From contig JAHRBC010000005.1 of the NCBI GenBank assembly GCA_022702545.1, positions 1,054,001 through 1,118,000 on the forward strand: a DNA stretch of 64,000 nucleotides, written 5' to 3'. The DNA comes from Phycomyces nitens. Lineage: Eukaryota > Mucoromycota > Mucoromycetes > Mucorales > Phycomycetaceae. A program made the translations under genes and the position numbers. Below the pieces are notes generated by a model. The model was not told the DNA's origin. It worked only from the letters and a program-made list of their open reading frames with translations, and made no database searches. Shown piece by piece: positions 11,434 to 23,647 of this stretch. Position 1 is the first letter of the stretch. The number at the start of each line of letters is the position of its first letter.

Positions 11434-11995
11434 ACTACCCTTTTTTTATATATTACATATATATATGCTTTTGCTTTTATTGGATTCTGCGTCCTCCCGA
11501 CTGGCATCTGTTATACGCACACAAACACACAACATATACACCTACAAAATACGCCTCGAGAAAGGAAAGAACAAAAATTGAAAATGAAAAAATTGGGTCG
11601 AATTCCAGAAATAAGACAGCGTATTTATATTATATATTTATGCATGATTTATTTTGTTCATTTTATGTATACTTGTTTTATGTGTGGTCATTTTCTCGTT
11701 TGGTAGCCATTTCTTGCATGGGTTAACAAGACAATGAACAGACTCTTGGTCCAATTTTAGTAAACGCAAAATAGATGTAGAATAATTTAGACAGGTTAGC
11801 TATGTTTTGCTGACGACATCAATGTGGGGTTGCATTGAACTATCAGTTGTGATTGTACATGTTTTGTGGGCTGGAGATATAAAAGGCCTCTTGTAGAGCC
11901 AGTGTTGCCAAAATCCTTGCTTAAAATTATTATTATTATTTTCTATATAAATTTTGATTTGTCTGTGATAAATACACATCAATTTCTCAAAAGAC
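11434..11995. other. Spacer upstream of the Byr4/Bfa1-like gene
   Basis: About 560 bp. Apart from the TATA box listed separately it is AT-rich with no gene. Confidence 0.5.
11878..11886 (+). promoter_or_regulatory. TATA box, Byr4/Bfa1-like gene
   Basis: TATAAAAGG lies 118 bp upstream of the ATG at 11996 and is the only good TATA match in the spacer. Confidence 0.55.
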
Positions 11996-14349
11996 ATGGC
12001 ATTTGGTCAGGAAGACACAGCCTGGGATTCAGATTTTGATTTTTCTCATCGTCTTGGCTTCCCTACAAAACACTCTCACCCAAAAGAGCTTTATCCCCCT
12101 CGGACAGTCGCCAGCCCTTTTACGGACGATGATACTGACTCTAGCTATGCCAGCCATCATTCAGACAAGTTCTCGGTTGAAGACCGGGAAGGCCTATTGG
12201 CAGATATTGATGAGTTTATGTATGAGACTCCAGAGCCTCCAGTGCCCCCTGCGGCTGCTGCATTGGCTGCTGCTTGTCTCCAATACAAAGGGCCGGGAAC
12301 AATCACTCGTCTTGGGCGCCATCGATATGTCAAAGATGATGGCGACTGGAACGAAGATGTCTTGTTTCGAAAGCCAAACGGACCCAAGCACTATGAGTCA
12401 GCCCCAGAAACAGCCCTGGATAATATCGATGACTATCACCAACCACAATCCTCACAGAACAATGTACAGGCCGATCCAAGGCTAGCCTTATCCACCAAAC
12501 GTCCAACTTTTGCTGATATCAAGGCAGAAGAAGAAGAGTGGGATATTAGCGAATTTACCACCAATCCATTCACCCCCAATCAGCCACCCGAGATACAGCA
12601 CCCTAAACCACTGGACAAAAAGATTTCAGCCGTTCTAAGCAACAATGATGACGATTTCTTTAGTGGAATGGACTTTAGGGACAGCTTTCTAAAGCCAAGT
12701 TTGGTTCAGAGCACTCCTCGACTGACGCCAAAAACATTCGCATCGACTCCATCAACAAGCCAAAAGCTACCTAGTCCAAGTGTGGTTTCTGGACGTAATC
12801 GACCTATTCCTAGCGATAATTCAGTCAGCAATAGCTCAAGGTCGACAGCCAAAAGTCAGGCTACTTTTAGGACTCCAATTGCGAGTAAAAGTCAGGGTAC
12901 AAGCAGAAACCAGAGTACGGGAAACAGTGTAAATAGAAACCATAGCAGTCGAGCCTCTCCAATCGAGTCCACCCAAAAGCCCATTTCTTCTCGATCTACC
13001 GAGTCCCCAAGGGAGCCACCTGTTTGGGATCGTCTTAGTAAATCAACCCGAGACACATCTACGACTACTAGTCGGCGACAGACACCTTTGAATACTTCAT
13101 CCAGAGCTAGTCCTGAACCTTCCAAATCTTCTTCGTCGCCTTGGCGTACAAATGGTGGAGGGACATCTTCTAGTGTCGATTCACGATCCACAGATTCTCC
13201 TCCACCAAATAATTCTCCACTCCATGCTTCCGTTGGTCGTGTGATACCAAATCGACGAGAGGCCATTCGACCCAAATCGTCTGTGCCACAATCATCCCAA
13301 GGACAGACTTTTAAGAAAAAGATGGCCTTGAGCACAAAGAAAAGAATTGATCAGAGAGATGGTACAGAATTGGATCATTTTGACAATCTATCAGAATGGG
13401 GTACGGGTACTTTTGCACGTGTTAAGCCTAAAATAAAGCCTACACTGAGAGGTAAGAAGGAAATGATAGTAGATGCCAGCAAATAGACCAGAATTTATAA
13501 ATATGCTTCTTTAGCGAGACCCTTGAATGATTCAACTGCTTCCAAGGCTGTCGACACAAAGGACCGAGATCGGCCATGGCGTCAAAATATGGTAAGCATT
13601 AAACACTTGTAATCAGTGAATCCTGGGCCATGTTTTATCCAAGAAGAGCACTAAATTCATTTTGAACATTAGAAAAGAAAGAATGTAACTTCTATTCTTC
13701 CAGGGGACAAGCCTTTGATCAAAGGCAAGTTGGTTACTTTAATATCTTTGTAAAGTAGTAATTGGCGCTGATTTATATTGTTATTGTAATAGAGCACAAC
13801 GGAATGAAATATGATCCATTGAGCAATAAATGGAATGGTAACGAAGGATGTCTAATTCCATTTGATCAGTCTCCAGAAACCCGTCGTAGACCTGCTAGGA
13901 TTCGCAACCGAAACAATGCCGTCAAACATAATCAAATTGTTGGAGGCATGTATTTTGATAATGTCGCAACCACCTGGAGAAAGTTACCGAAATCACAGGC
14001 CAGTAGTTTGAACAATCAAAACTCGCAAGACAAAGAAGAAAGCTCGGAAGATGAGGATCCTTTGGGAAGTATTGAAGATCTTCGAGAAGCACCTTTGGGA
14101 GCGGTATCGAGCACACCTACGGCTAGTTATTTTATTGGCATGACGCCTCAGGATATTCGAAATAACGCTAGTAAAACCAAACCTGAATTTGAGCTTTCAC
14201 TTGATACACAGCGTCTGATGTTTGAAGAAGAAAGAGAGCACCGTGAATTCATGGCTAACTGGCCGTTACTAAAAGACGACATGAGTAAAACTGTATATGG
14301 GAATTTAGCCCCATCTCATTGTTTCTTGCCTTGTGAGCAAGATCCTTAG
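11996..14349 (+). CDS. Byr4/Bfa1-like mitotic-exit GAP subunit
   Basis: Likely the scaffold half of the two-component GAP (Byr4-Cdc16 in fission yeast, Bfa1-Bub2 in budding yeast) that holds the septation/mitotic-exit GTPase off at the spindle pole. Exons 11996-13451, 13515-13591, 13673-13724 and 13793-14349 give 713 residues. An acidic N-terminus has WDSDFDF and WDISEF; a long Ser/Thr/Pro-rich disordered middle follows. The C-terminal part carries two related motifs, NGMKYDPLSNKWNGNE and GGMYFDNVATTWRKL, and ends with PEFELSLDTQRLMFEEERE. These resemble the Met-x-(F/Y)-D...W repeats and the closing (G)PEFxLS helix of fungal Byr4/Bfa1 proteins, from memory. Intron 3 is GC-AG (13725-13792). 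Confidence is moderate because the protein is mostly low complexity. Confidence 0.68.
13725..13792 (+). other. GC-AG intron in Byr4/Bfa1-like gene
   Basis: Donor AAAG|GCAAGT, acceptor TAATAG. Only this junction gives phase-1 continuity (LIK-E-HNGMKYDP); the GT dinucleotides nearby break the frame. Confidence 0.8.
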
Positions 14350-16571
14350 AGAAAGAAGTATTATGTGAAAGCCAAGGAAAAAAAAAGGTTTTTTTTTATA
14401 GTGAAATACCAAGTCCATTACTACTTTTACCATTATAATTATTATTACTACTACTACTATTGATAATCCAATTTATATTATCTAACCCATGAATTTATTT
14501 AATTTTATATGCCAATAATTCAATTCATGTGCTATAAAATATTTGGCCCACATGAGGCATACTATAAAGTATTATAACAGAACAAATAGATATATACCAC
14601 TAAAAACTCACACTTGTCTATAGAAAATAGTATTACAATTAATATAGTCCAGCATATTTTACGCGTATTTTTATACACAGCTAAATATCTTTAATAAAAC
14701 ATCAATCAAACGCCAACATAAATGATACTAAAGACGTTTTTACATTCATTTTACACCATTTACTGAAATTAAAACTAGTGTTGGATGTGATAAACATGGA
14801 AAACGAATACTAATCTGAAAAAATTAAGGATGATGAAATATAATATTTAAGAGTGTACAAATTTAATTGAGTACATTAAGAATAGTTTTGATAGTAAGAG
14901 TGCGATATGTAGATAATGCCAAGATAAAGAGTGAAATTGAAACAACTATAGTAAAGATCAATCTTTTTTTTTTCAGAAACATAATTAGACATAATATTAA
15001 AGCTTACTATGAGCGAGTGAGAATTGCACAGACTCGAGAGAGTTTGGGATTATTGACCGTATGATAACCAATAATTAACAGCTGTAAATCCCTTTTTGGT
15101 ATTTTTTTTTACAATATAATAAAGGTATCTAGTTAAAGCAGTAATCTTATAAATTTAATATTGATTTTATGCCTATATAAAATGACATGGTTGGCCTAGT
15201 ATATACTTTTCTTTCAAAGTTTTACTATAAAAACATACTAAAACCTCGATTGCTCTATTATAATTTTAGCTCTATAGTTTTCATGGCGTTTTACATTGGA
15301 TTTTTAAATGTCTACATTATTTTATACTGACTATTTGCTTTAAATGTTCTAGCCAATCCAATAATGTTAGGGTCTGTTTCAATTTTATTATTATCACAAT
15401 ATCATTTTATTTGTAGTATATCGTATTCACTACAGTAATCATTTGTCTTAAAAAATAGTGACAATGTACAATAAGGCTGTAATATACTGTGTATCATTTA
15501 AACATAAGATTAATCATTGAATGACAAAGAAGAATGTTTCGAGGATAAATATTAAATAAGTAGAAGCTATATATTTACCTCTTAATTTATGATAAACCGT
15601 GCTTGAAGAGATTATATATATCTGCAAGACCAATAAAAAGACCACTGTGCGGTGTACATTTATTAAAACATGTGCGTCTTTTTAAATCAAAGGTTTTGAA
15701 AGATAAGTAATATTCTTTAGGTGGAGTTGAATCTAGTGTACACTTGTGTTTATCTGCCTTGCTCTACAGATATATGTAGTATATGCCATACCTAGATGGT
15801 GCCTTTAATTCGAATTTCAAGATTTTTTTTTTCAATTTCTTCAATATCAAGAACATGTCGACCGCATTTACAACATTTTCATTACTAATGACAGTTGTAT
15901 ACTCTAAATAAAAGTTAAAGAGAATATTTTCGATAAAATATTCACAATTTTTTTTTAGAATCTATTCATTTTTGCACGGCAACCTATTTAATATACAATT
16001 GGCTATTTGTAAAGAACCTCTCTTGATTCATGCATTATAACTGCATTATATAATCATATCAGATATAAATAATAGAGATAAAGTGCAAAATTTAACACAG
16101 GCAGTTTGTAGAATTTATTATAGATATTTTAAGCTAAAGGCATTCTTAACAATTGACTTAACTTTACTTGATACTATAGCAGAAATTCATATCCTAGTCA
16201 ATTCTTAATCATTGAACAAGAGGCACCTCAACAGCTTAGAACTTGGTTTTCTAAAAGAGAAAACACAGTTGCAAACCTCTCGACATTACCAAAATATAAC
16301 ATTGATCAATCGTGGATTAGTCAGGGTTTATTAAATCAAGATATTATATATTATTGTTTTAGAATATAATATTAATAAAATATTATTGTGTTATTATAGA
16401 TAGAATCTATTTAATAATATATCACACAGAGCCTTTCTATTGAATGTTTGATTTCTGTTTTGTTTGGGCCATTATATTACCTTTGGTAGACACCATTTAT
16501 TTAAAATTATAAAAATCAAACATGTCTACACAAAAACTCTCTTCTTTTTCTTCTACCCAATAATCCGAATT
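14350..16571. other. AT-rich spacer, no gene seen
   Basis: About 2.2 kb, strongly AT-rich with many stops in all frames. One short ORF at 14867-15064 lacks any domain and is probably chance. No repeats shared with other parts of the window were noticed. Confidence 0.5.
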
Positions 16572-16823
16572 ATGAAGCATTTTATTTTCTACATTACAAT
16601 TATTGCCTGTTTCCTTTTGCCTAGTACTTTTGCCGGTCCAGTATCTTATGGTTTCTGTCAAACTTTTTGTGCTGTTGGTGCTTTCTCTTGCTACGGTTTA
16701 ATCGGTGCTGCCTTTGGTGCTGTTCCTGCCATTGCCGCTAGTCCTTCAACTCTAGCCTGTAATTCGGCCTTTGGTGCTTGTTCAGCATGTTGTAACTATT
16801 TATTAATGCTGCCAATTCCATAG
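16572..16823 (+). CDS. Small secreted cysteine-rich protein
   Basis: An 83-residue single-exon protein. The ATG at 16572 was chosen over the upstream in-frame extension because it is directly followed by a classical signal peptide: basic MKH, hydrophobic IFYITIIACFLLP, then STFAG with a likely cleavage site. The mature part begins GPVSYGFCQTFCAVG and is small-residue-rich (Ala/Gly/Ser), with eight or so cysteines, including CSACC near the end. It lacks charged residues almost completely. This Cys-rich pattern resembles small secreted proteins annotated as hypothetical in Mucoromycota and other fungi, but I cannot name the family. It stands alone in an AT-rich region next to the transposon block, so its biased, GC-richer composition suggests it is under selection. 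Confidence 0.7.
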   Translation: MKHFIFYITIIACFLLPSTFAGPVSYGFCQTFCAVGAFSCYGLIGAAFGAVPAIAASPSTLACNSAFGACSACCNYLLMLPIP

Positions 16824-17689
16824 CACTCTAAAGATATACCTTATAATTATCTCATACCATATACGTAAAGCAACCCCAATTATTCAATGCTTAATTAATA
16901 TATTTCTGTAATTTTTTGCACAGTTTCAAGTCAAACTTGAGGAATTTATATATATTCTTTTGTATGAAAAATAAATGGGATCAAACGTCTTATAATCCGT
17001 TTTATTTAGCCAGTAATATAATTTTATCGGACATGTTTATCAAAAGAAAAAAAAGTTACTCTGATGTATTGTAGTTGACACGTTGCATGTAGTTCCATAT
17101 TTCCAGCCGGCCCAAACATATCATATCTTCCCAAATCTCCCTGTATCGATCATGTAAACAAATTGGTTAAGTAATGACCTTGGAAGAACATGATTACTAC
17201 GTTTGGCGCAGCAATCAATTGAAAATAATAAGGATTGTAACAAATAACCCCAACAACATTTATTTATTCCTATCTCTCTCTCTCTTATTCATTATTAACT
17301 ATCCAAAGAAGCATGATCTATCCTAACATTTTAACAATAGCTTAGTAATATCATACTAATTATACTATTTTATTTATTATCGAAATGTCTATATAAACAT
17401 CGAAACGATGAAAGCAATAAAAAAAATCCTTACACTTCACTTCTTTTCTTTTATATATCTTTCTCAAGAGAACAAGCTGCCGATTGCCAATATTTGGGCT
17501 AAGGAGTTGTTAGAGGAGATCGATATTTACTCTCTTTTTCTTTTAACCGTTTGGACCACTTCATTACATAAACCAACACAGCCCGTCTCATACTTTTGAC
17601 ACTCTATACAGCTTTGTACTACCTTGACGGCGTCCCTATGTATGTTTTTCCAGTGTATACCTTCATTATGAAGTGAGTTTGTTACGGCG
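16824..17689. other. AT-rich spacer up to the transposon block
   Basis: About 870 bp with no supportable gene. A short ORF at 17408-17599 with TATATAAA just 10 bp upstream is too close to be a normal promoter-gene pair and has no domain. Confidence 0.45.
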
Positions 17690-17863
17690 TGTGGTGATCC
17701 AGCCTTATTAATGTATATTTTACATATCCATAACCTATAAGTACAGATTAGCTGAGAGCTAATAAGGTACGATAGACGAAGTATAGCAATGCATCAGAAT
17801 AATAGTAACATGGATGTTAAGCTCAGAAGCTTACTCCATTTAATATCTTAATGTGGTGAAAGA
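17690..17863 (+). repeat. Partial LTR (first half), inverted onto next LTR
   Basis: The first 174 bp of the LTR in plus orientation (TGTGGTGATCCAGCC...) stop at GTGGTGAAAG and are fused directly to the 3' terminus of an oppositely oriented full LTR at 17864. The mirror-image junction occurs at 30987/30988. Confidence 0.85.
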
Positions 17864-18209
17864 TGTTGTGTTTTAGGGTAATAAAACAATAAAAAATAGT
17901 AATGGAGATATAGACAGTAAGTGGGTACTTTGAGACTGTATATAAGCTTGTCTTTATTAAGATACAAAATGTGCCGCTCTTTATATACTCTTTCAATGTG
18001 CTGTTACACAAGATCTTGGACTTCCTGATACGTGGGGTCTTTCACCACATTAAGATATTAGATGGAGTAAGCTTCTGAGCTTAACATCCATGCCACTATT
18101 ATTCTGATGCATTGCTATAATTCCTTTATCGTACCTTATTAGCTCTCAACTAATTTGTACTTATAGCTTATGTATATGTAAAATATACATTGATAAGGCT
18201 GGATCACCA
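17864..18209 (-). repeat. LTR (3' LTR of left element)
   Basis: A 346-bp LTR copy in minus orientation with the terminal dinucleotide damaged at its outer end (…GGATCACCA then AATGCAT). It is more diverged than the inner LTRs. Confidence 0.85.
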
Positions 18210-18792
18210 AATGCATATTAATAATCTACATGAATTTTACAGCTTCTCCAGTGTTTAAAATTACATGGCTTTAAATAAAATTCCCTCAGATTACAAGAAA
18301 ATAATTATGTTATGAATCGTATATAAAATGTACAGCTTCAAACTTATCAAAATATAATGATGATTGTTAGTATATTTTATAAATGTATTCAAATAAACTT
18401 TTTATAAAAGTAACATTTCATTTTAAGATATGTCGACTCTTTGTAACAATACAACAAAGTCAGTCTTCAGAGCATCCCAATCGGCAAACCAAAGTTAAAT
18501 AGAATGTCCTGACAATCAATTCATAATAAAAAGTCCATTTATCTTATCACACTAGTTATAAAACCAGTTACAGCCAAACAAAGTTACATGAGTAAAGATA
18601 ATTAAAGATTACAGAATACAGGCAATTTAAAAGGTCAAGTAGTTATCACATGTCGCAAAATATGAGGAATATATGAAAGTAATAATAGAGTAATCAGAAA
18701 AACATATCCTAATTTCAAGAAACCACGGGTTTCAATGATACATCAATGTACACATGCAAACAAGCAATAGATAATGACAGGTTCACAAGTAT

Positions 18793-21660
18793 ACGGTCGC
18801 CCACCCTATCCCACTGGCAACGGAAACCAGCACAACCGAATCACATCCATGTTCTTGAGTCCACCGGAATTCCAGACAGTTGGTGTGATAAAGAGAGGCG
18901 GATATCGGGACCAACAGAGCGCATCATGACCAGCCTTGACCGCCGTGAATGGGAGCTCAGAAACTCTTGACGTTTAAGAGCAGGCCATCGGAATATGTTC
19001 ACCTCGACCGAGTAGCCCAGCAGACCATGGAGTGATTCACCGGCCGAAAAACGACCGGTCGCCCACCCTATCCCACTGGCAACGGAAACCAGCACAAACC
19101 GAATCACATCCATGTTCTTGAGTCCACCAGGATTCCAGACAGTTGGTGTGATAAAGAGAGGCGGATATCGGAACCAACAGAGCGCATCATGACCAGCCTT
19201 GACCGCCGTGAATGGGAGCGCAGAAACTCTTGACGTTTAAGAGCAGGCCATCGGAATATGTTCACCTCGATCGAGTAGCCCAGCAGACCATGGAGTGATT
19301 CACCGGCCAAAAAACTGACCGGTCGCCCACCCTATCCCACTGGCAACGGAAACCAGTACAACCGAATCACATCCATGTTCTTGAGTCCACCGGAATTCCA
19401 GACAGTTGGTGTGATAAAGAGTGGCGGATATCGGAACCAACAGAGCGCATCATGACCAGCCTTGACCGCCGTGAATGGGAGCTCAGAAACTCTTGACGTT
19501 TTAGAGCAGGCCATCGGAATATGTTCACCTCGATCGAGTAGCCCAGCAGACCATGGAGTGATTCACCGGCCGAAAAACGACCGGTCGCCCACCCTATCCC
19601 ACTGGCAACGGAAACCAGCACAACCGAATCACATCCATGTTCTTGAGTCCACCGGAATTCCAGACAGTTGGTGTGATAAAGAGTGGCGGATATCGGGACC
19701 AACAGAGCGCATCATGACCAGCCTTGACCGCCGTGAATGGGAGCTCAGAAACTCTTGACGTTTAAGAGCAGGCCATCGGAATATGTTCACCTCGATCGAG
19801 TAGCCCAGCAGACCATGGAGTGATTCACCGGCCAAAAAACTGACCGGTCGCCCACCCTATCCCACTGGCAACGGAAACCAGCACAACCGAACCACATCCA
19901 TGTTCTTGAGTCCACCGGAATTCCAGACAGTTGGTGTGATAAAGAGTGGCGGATATCGGAACCAACAGAGCGCATCATGACCAGCCTTGACCACCGTGAA
20001 TGGGAGCGCAGAAACTCTTGACGTTTAAGAGCAGGCCATCGGAATATGTTCACCTCGATCGAGTAGCCCAGCAGACCATGGAGTGATTCACCGGCCAAAA
20101 AACTGACCGGTCGCCCACCCTATCCCACTGGCAACGGAAACCAGCACAACCGAACCACATCCATGTTCTTGAGTCCACCAAGATTCCAGACAGTTGGTGT
20201 GATAAAGAGAGGCGGATATCGGAACCAACAGAGCGCATCATGACCAGCCTTGACCGCCGTGAATGGGAGCGCAGAAACTCTTGACGTTTTAGAGCAGGCC
20301 ATCGGAATATGTTCACCTCAATCGAGTAGCCCAGCAGACCATGGAGTGATTCACCGGCCGAAAAACGACCGGTCGCCCACCCTATCCCACTGGCAACGGA
20401 AACCAGTACAACCGAATCACATCCATGTTCTTGAGTCCACCGGAATTCCAGACAGTTGGTGTGATAAAGAGAGGCGGATATCGGGACCAACAGAGCGCAT
20501 CATGACCAGCCTTGACCGCCGTGAATGGGAGCTCAGAAACTCTTGACGTTTAAGAGCAGGCCATCGGAATATGTTCACCTCGACCGAGTAGCCCAGCAGA
20601 CCATGGAGTGATTCACCGGCCGAAAAACGACCGGTCGCCCACCCTATCCCACTGGCAACGGAAACCAGCACAAACCGAATCACATCCATGTTCTTGAGTC
20701 CACCGGAATTCCAGACAGTTGGTGTGATAAAGAGAGGCGGATATCGGGACCAACAGAGCGCATCATGACCAGCCTTGACCGCCGTGAATGGGAGCTCAGA
20801 AACTCTTGACGTTTTAGAGCAGGCCATCGGAATATGTTCACCTCGATCGAGTAGCCCAGCAGACCATGGAGTGATTCACCGGCCGAAAAACGACCGGTCG
20901 CCCACCCTATCCCACTGGCAACGGAAACCAGTACAACCGAATCACATCCATGTTCTTGAGTCCACCGGAATTCCAGACAGTTGGTGTGATAAAGAGTGGC
21001 GGATATCGGAACCAACAGAGCGCATCATGACCAGCCTTGACCACCGTGAATGGGAGCTCAGAAACTCTTGACGTTTTAGAGCAGGCCATCGGAATATGTT
21101 CACCTCGATCGAGTAGCCCAGCAGACCATGGAGTGATTCACCGGCCGAAAAACGACCGGTCGCCCACCCTATCCCACTGGCAACGGAAACCAGTACAACC
21201 GAATCACATCCATGTTCTTGAGTCCACCGGAATTCCAGACAGTTGGTGTGATAAAGAGAGGCGGATATCGGGACCAACAGAGCGCATCATGACCAGCCTT
21301 GACCGCCGTGAATGGGAGCGCAGAAACTCTTGACGTTTTAGAGCAGGCCATCGGAATATGTTCACCTCGATCGAGTAGCCCAGCAGACCATGGAGTGATT
21401 CACCGGCCAAAAAACTGACCGGTCGCCCACCCTATCCCACTGGCAACGGAAACCAGCACAACCGAACCACATCCATGTTCTTGAGTCCACCAGGATTCCA
21501 GACAGTTGGTGTGATAAAGAGAGGCGGGTGCCGGAACCAACAGAGCGCATCATGACCAGCCTTGACCGCCGTGAATGGGAGCTCAGAAACTCTTGACGTT
21601 TTAGAGCAGGCCATCGGAATAAGGTCACCTCGACCAAGTAGCCCAGAAGACCAAGACAAT
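18793..21660 (+). repeat. 262-bp tandem array, eleven units
   Basis: Units begin (GGTCGCCCACCC) at 18795, 19057, 19321, 19583, 19846, 20109, 20371, 20633, 20896, 21158 and 21421, so the period is 262-264 bp. Units are nearly identical, much GC- and CpG-richer than the surroundings, and carry EcoRI (GAATTC or a one-base variant) and EcoRV sites. Two linker variants occur (GGCCGAAAAACGACC and GGCCAAAAAACTGACC). Long ORFs run on both strands, but the period is not a multiple of three, so they are by-products. Confidence 0.95.
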
Positions 21661-22807
21661 GGAGTGATTCATTGTTCAAAACGGAAGGTTGGCTGCCATT
21701 TTCTATTGGCCATTGGGTGGTCGGCATACTGGAATCAACAATCATATATCAGGAGTTATGGAGCAGGCGATAGTATGAACTGTTGGTAACGGAAACAATA
21801 CACTCTTGGTTTGCTTGTATCAAGAGATCATGAAAGGTAGTAGCCATGGATAAAATAGCATACTGGGAATGAGCCAGGAGGGTGAAATGAGGGTCATTTC
21901 CATGTTTGACAGAGATGGCCATTAGACATCACGCATTTGCTAGCGCTTTCTGACAGGTCACTTGAACGGCCACCAGAAACATGCAGAGCAGACGGGTTTT
22001 GGTTTGAAATTTTTTTTGACACCATCATGTGTTCACTACATCTGAATGACACGTTAGTTTGATGGTTCAAAAACATCATAAAACACACCCATCCATCATT
22101 AAAAGTCCGTCTATTGTAAAGGCGGAGCCATAGTTGGCGAAACTAGGCATAGATGGAGTGAAAATTTGCTTACCTTGACATGCCCTTGAGAAAGAGAAGT
22201 AGTAACAGGAAGAGAGGTAACGAAACAGAAACAGCAATACGCGCCCAAAGCCCCTGTCTTTATAGACAAATATTTTGTGGGTGTGAGGTCACCACGAATT
22301 TTGGTGATGACGTGAGCCAGTGTGGGAATATATTTTTGACACGATGAGAATAAGTATTTTACTGTGAGAATCAACGCTTTTAAAAAGAAACAGGTAAAGA
22401 GGTAAAGAGGTAAACATCAAGTTAAAGGTTGGTCTTTATCTGTGTACTGTTAACTTTAAAGACAGTATACTTCTTTGAACGGCGATTGGTTTTCTTTTAA
22501 TTTTAGGTAATCTTGGTAGGTCCGTGCATTTGTTCAAGGATGATTGATTTTGTACAAGCAGGTACAAATAATCTTAGCGGACATCAGAAATACATTTGCC
22601 CTTTCGAAATACTCAAATATCTCATTCTTTTTTCATATCATATAGAGTTGTGTATCCTATTTTTCCTAAACACTTGTTTAGCAAATATCAAAGGTAGAGT
22701 GTACTCTACCACATATTTTTATTCAGTGTAAGTGCAAAATGGAGTTTTGTTACGAAATAAAAATAAATTTGTTTTTTTATTCATTTTTCTGTACTCTTAA
22801 AGGGCAA

Positions 22808-23153
22808 TGTTGTGTTTTAGGGTATTAAACCAATACACAATGATAATGGAGATATAGACAGTGAGTACTTTGAGACTGTATATAATCTTGTCGTTATCAA
22901 GATATAGAATGTGCTTCTCTTTATATATAGTCTTTCAATGTGCTGTTGCACAAGATCTTGGACTTCCTGATACGTGGGGTCTTTCACCACATTAAGATAT
23001 TAGATGGAGTAAGCTTCTGAGCTCAACATCCATGTTACTATTATTCTGATGTATTTCTATACTTCGTCTATCGTACCTTATTAGCTCTCAGCTAATCTGT
23101 ACTTATAGCTTATGTATATGTAAAATATACTTAGATAAGGCTGGATCACCACA
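22808..23153 (-). repeat. LTR, inner left
   Basis: Full 346-bp LTR in minus orientation, TGTGGTGATCC...AAACACAACA, with TG...CA ends and a TATATAAAG promoter element (near 22920). It is preceded on the minus strand by a purine tract at 23154-23168, so it is the 3' LTR of the chromovirus. Confidence 0.9.
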
Positions 23154-23168
23154 TTATCCCCACCCAGG
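23154..23168 (-). other. Polypurine tract of the chromovirus
   Basis: On the minus strand GGGTGGGGATAA lies immediately before the LTR start, the expected position and composition of the plus-strand primer of an LTR retrotransposon. Confidence 0.7.
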
Positions 23169-23499
23169 TATTAACTGAATACCGTCAAATTCTTCTTGCA
23201 CTTTGTGATCAGATTAATCCCTTTTTTGATTGTATACAGGGCCTGTTTATAGATATGTATAATGTCTAACATTATCTTTTAAACGAGTACTCTGTGATCC
23301 TTAAACAACTCTTGTTTAAGATCTACTGCGTTTATTCTTTTGATTAGCTGGTCTTGCATTTCTTTTTCTTTTTGTGCCTGAATCTTCTTTAGGTGTCTTA
23401 TGTGCAACTTTCACATCCTTCAACAATCTTTTGTTGGCCTTATTGATCTCCTTGATACCTTCTGGTACTTCACCAATTCTTTGCCAGTATTCCTTAATG

Positions 23500-23647
23500 A
23501 ATTTTGGATCCGTAAAATGATCCTCTGGCTCCCAGATATCATGAGATTCATCATAGTCTAACCATTTTTATCTGTAGATATACTTGTTCTTGTCATCTTT
23601 CTTATGACCAATAATAGCTTCGACTTCATAAAAGTCGTTCTTTTGCT
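23500..23647 (-). pseudogene. Chromodomain of chromovirus integrase, broken
   Basis: Minus-strand translation reads FYEVEAIIGHKKDD, then a stop, then KWLDYDESHDIWEPEDHF, the aromatic-cage pattern of a chromodomain (Y/F...W...W-EP). In the family this module directs integration to heterochromatin. It is out of frame with the integrase ORF and has an internal stop. Confidence 0.82.

Larger units (their letters stand above)
17864..23153 (-). mobile_element. Non-autonomous LTR element, left copy (LARD-like)
   Basis: Two LTRs in the same orientation (17864-18209 and 22808-23153, both reading minus) bound a non-coding interior of about 4.6 kb. The interior has, in element sense, a leader with a TATA-like promoter segment, then eleven 262-bp repeats, then an AT-rich tail. 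No gag or pol sequence is present, so it resembles a large retrotransposon derivative mobilised in trans, presumably by the chromovirus with which it shares its LTR. The right-hand LTR doubles as the 3' LTR of the adjoining chromovirus body. Confidence 0.75.

Noticed and set aside
17408..17599. Possible small gene with TATATAAA just upstream
   Set aside because: The TATA-like site is only about 10 bp from the ATG, and the 63-residue product has no signal peptide or recognised motif.
18793..21660. CRISPR-like regular repeats
   Set aside because: The whole 262-bp unit is conserved with no variable spacers, in a eukaryotic genome. It is a tandem satellite.
18841..21745. Many overlapping ORFs of 60-146 residues on both strands
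   Set aside because: They are the same 262-bp satellite unit read in successive frames. The period is not a multiple of three and stops recur each unit, so no protein is conserved.
22111..22731. ORFs of 87 and 72 residues duplicated at 28321-28584 and 27964-28182
   Set aside because: They recur only because the arms are inverted duplicates; they have no domain, poor codon use and AT-rich C-termini.
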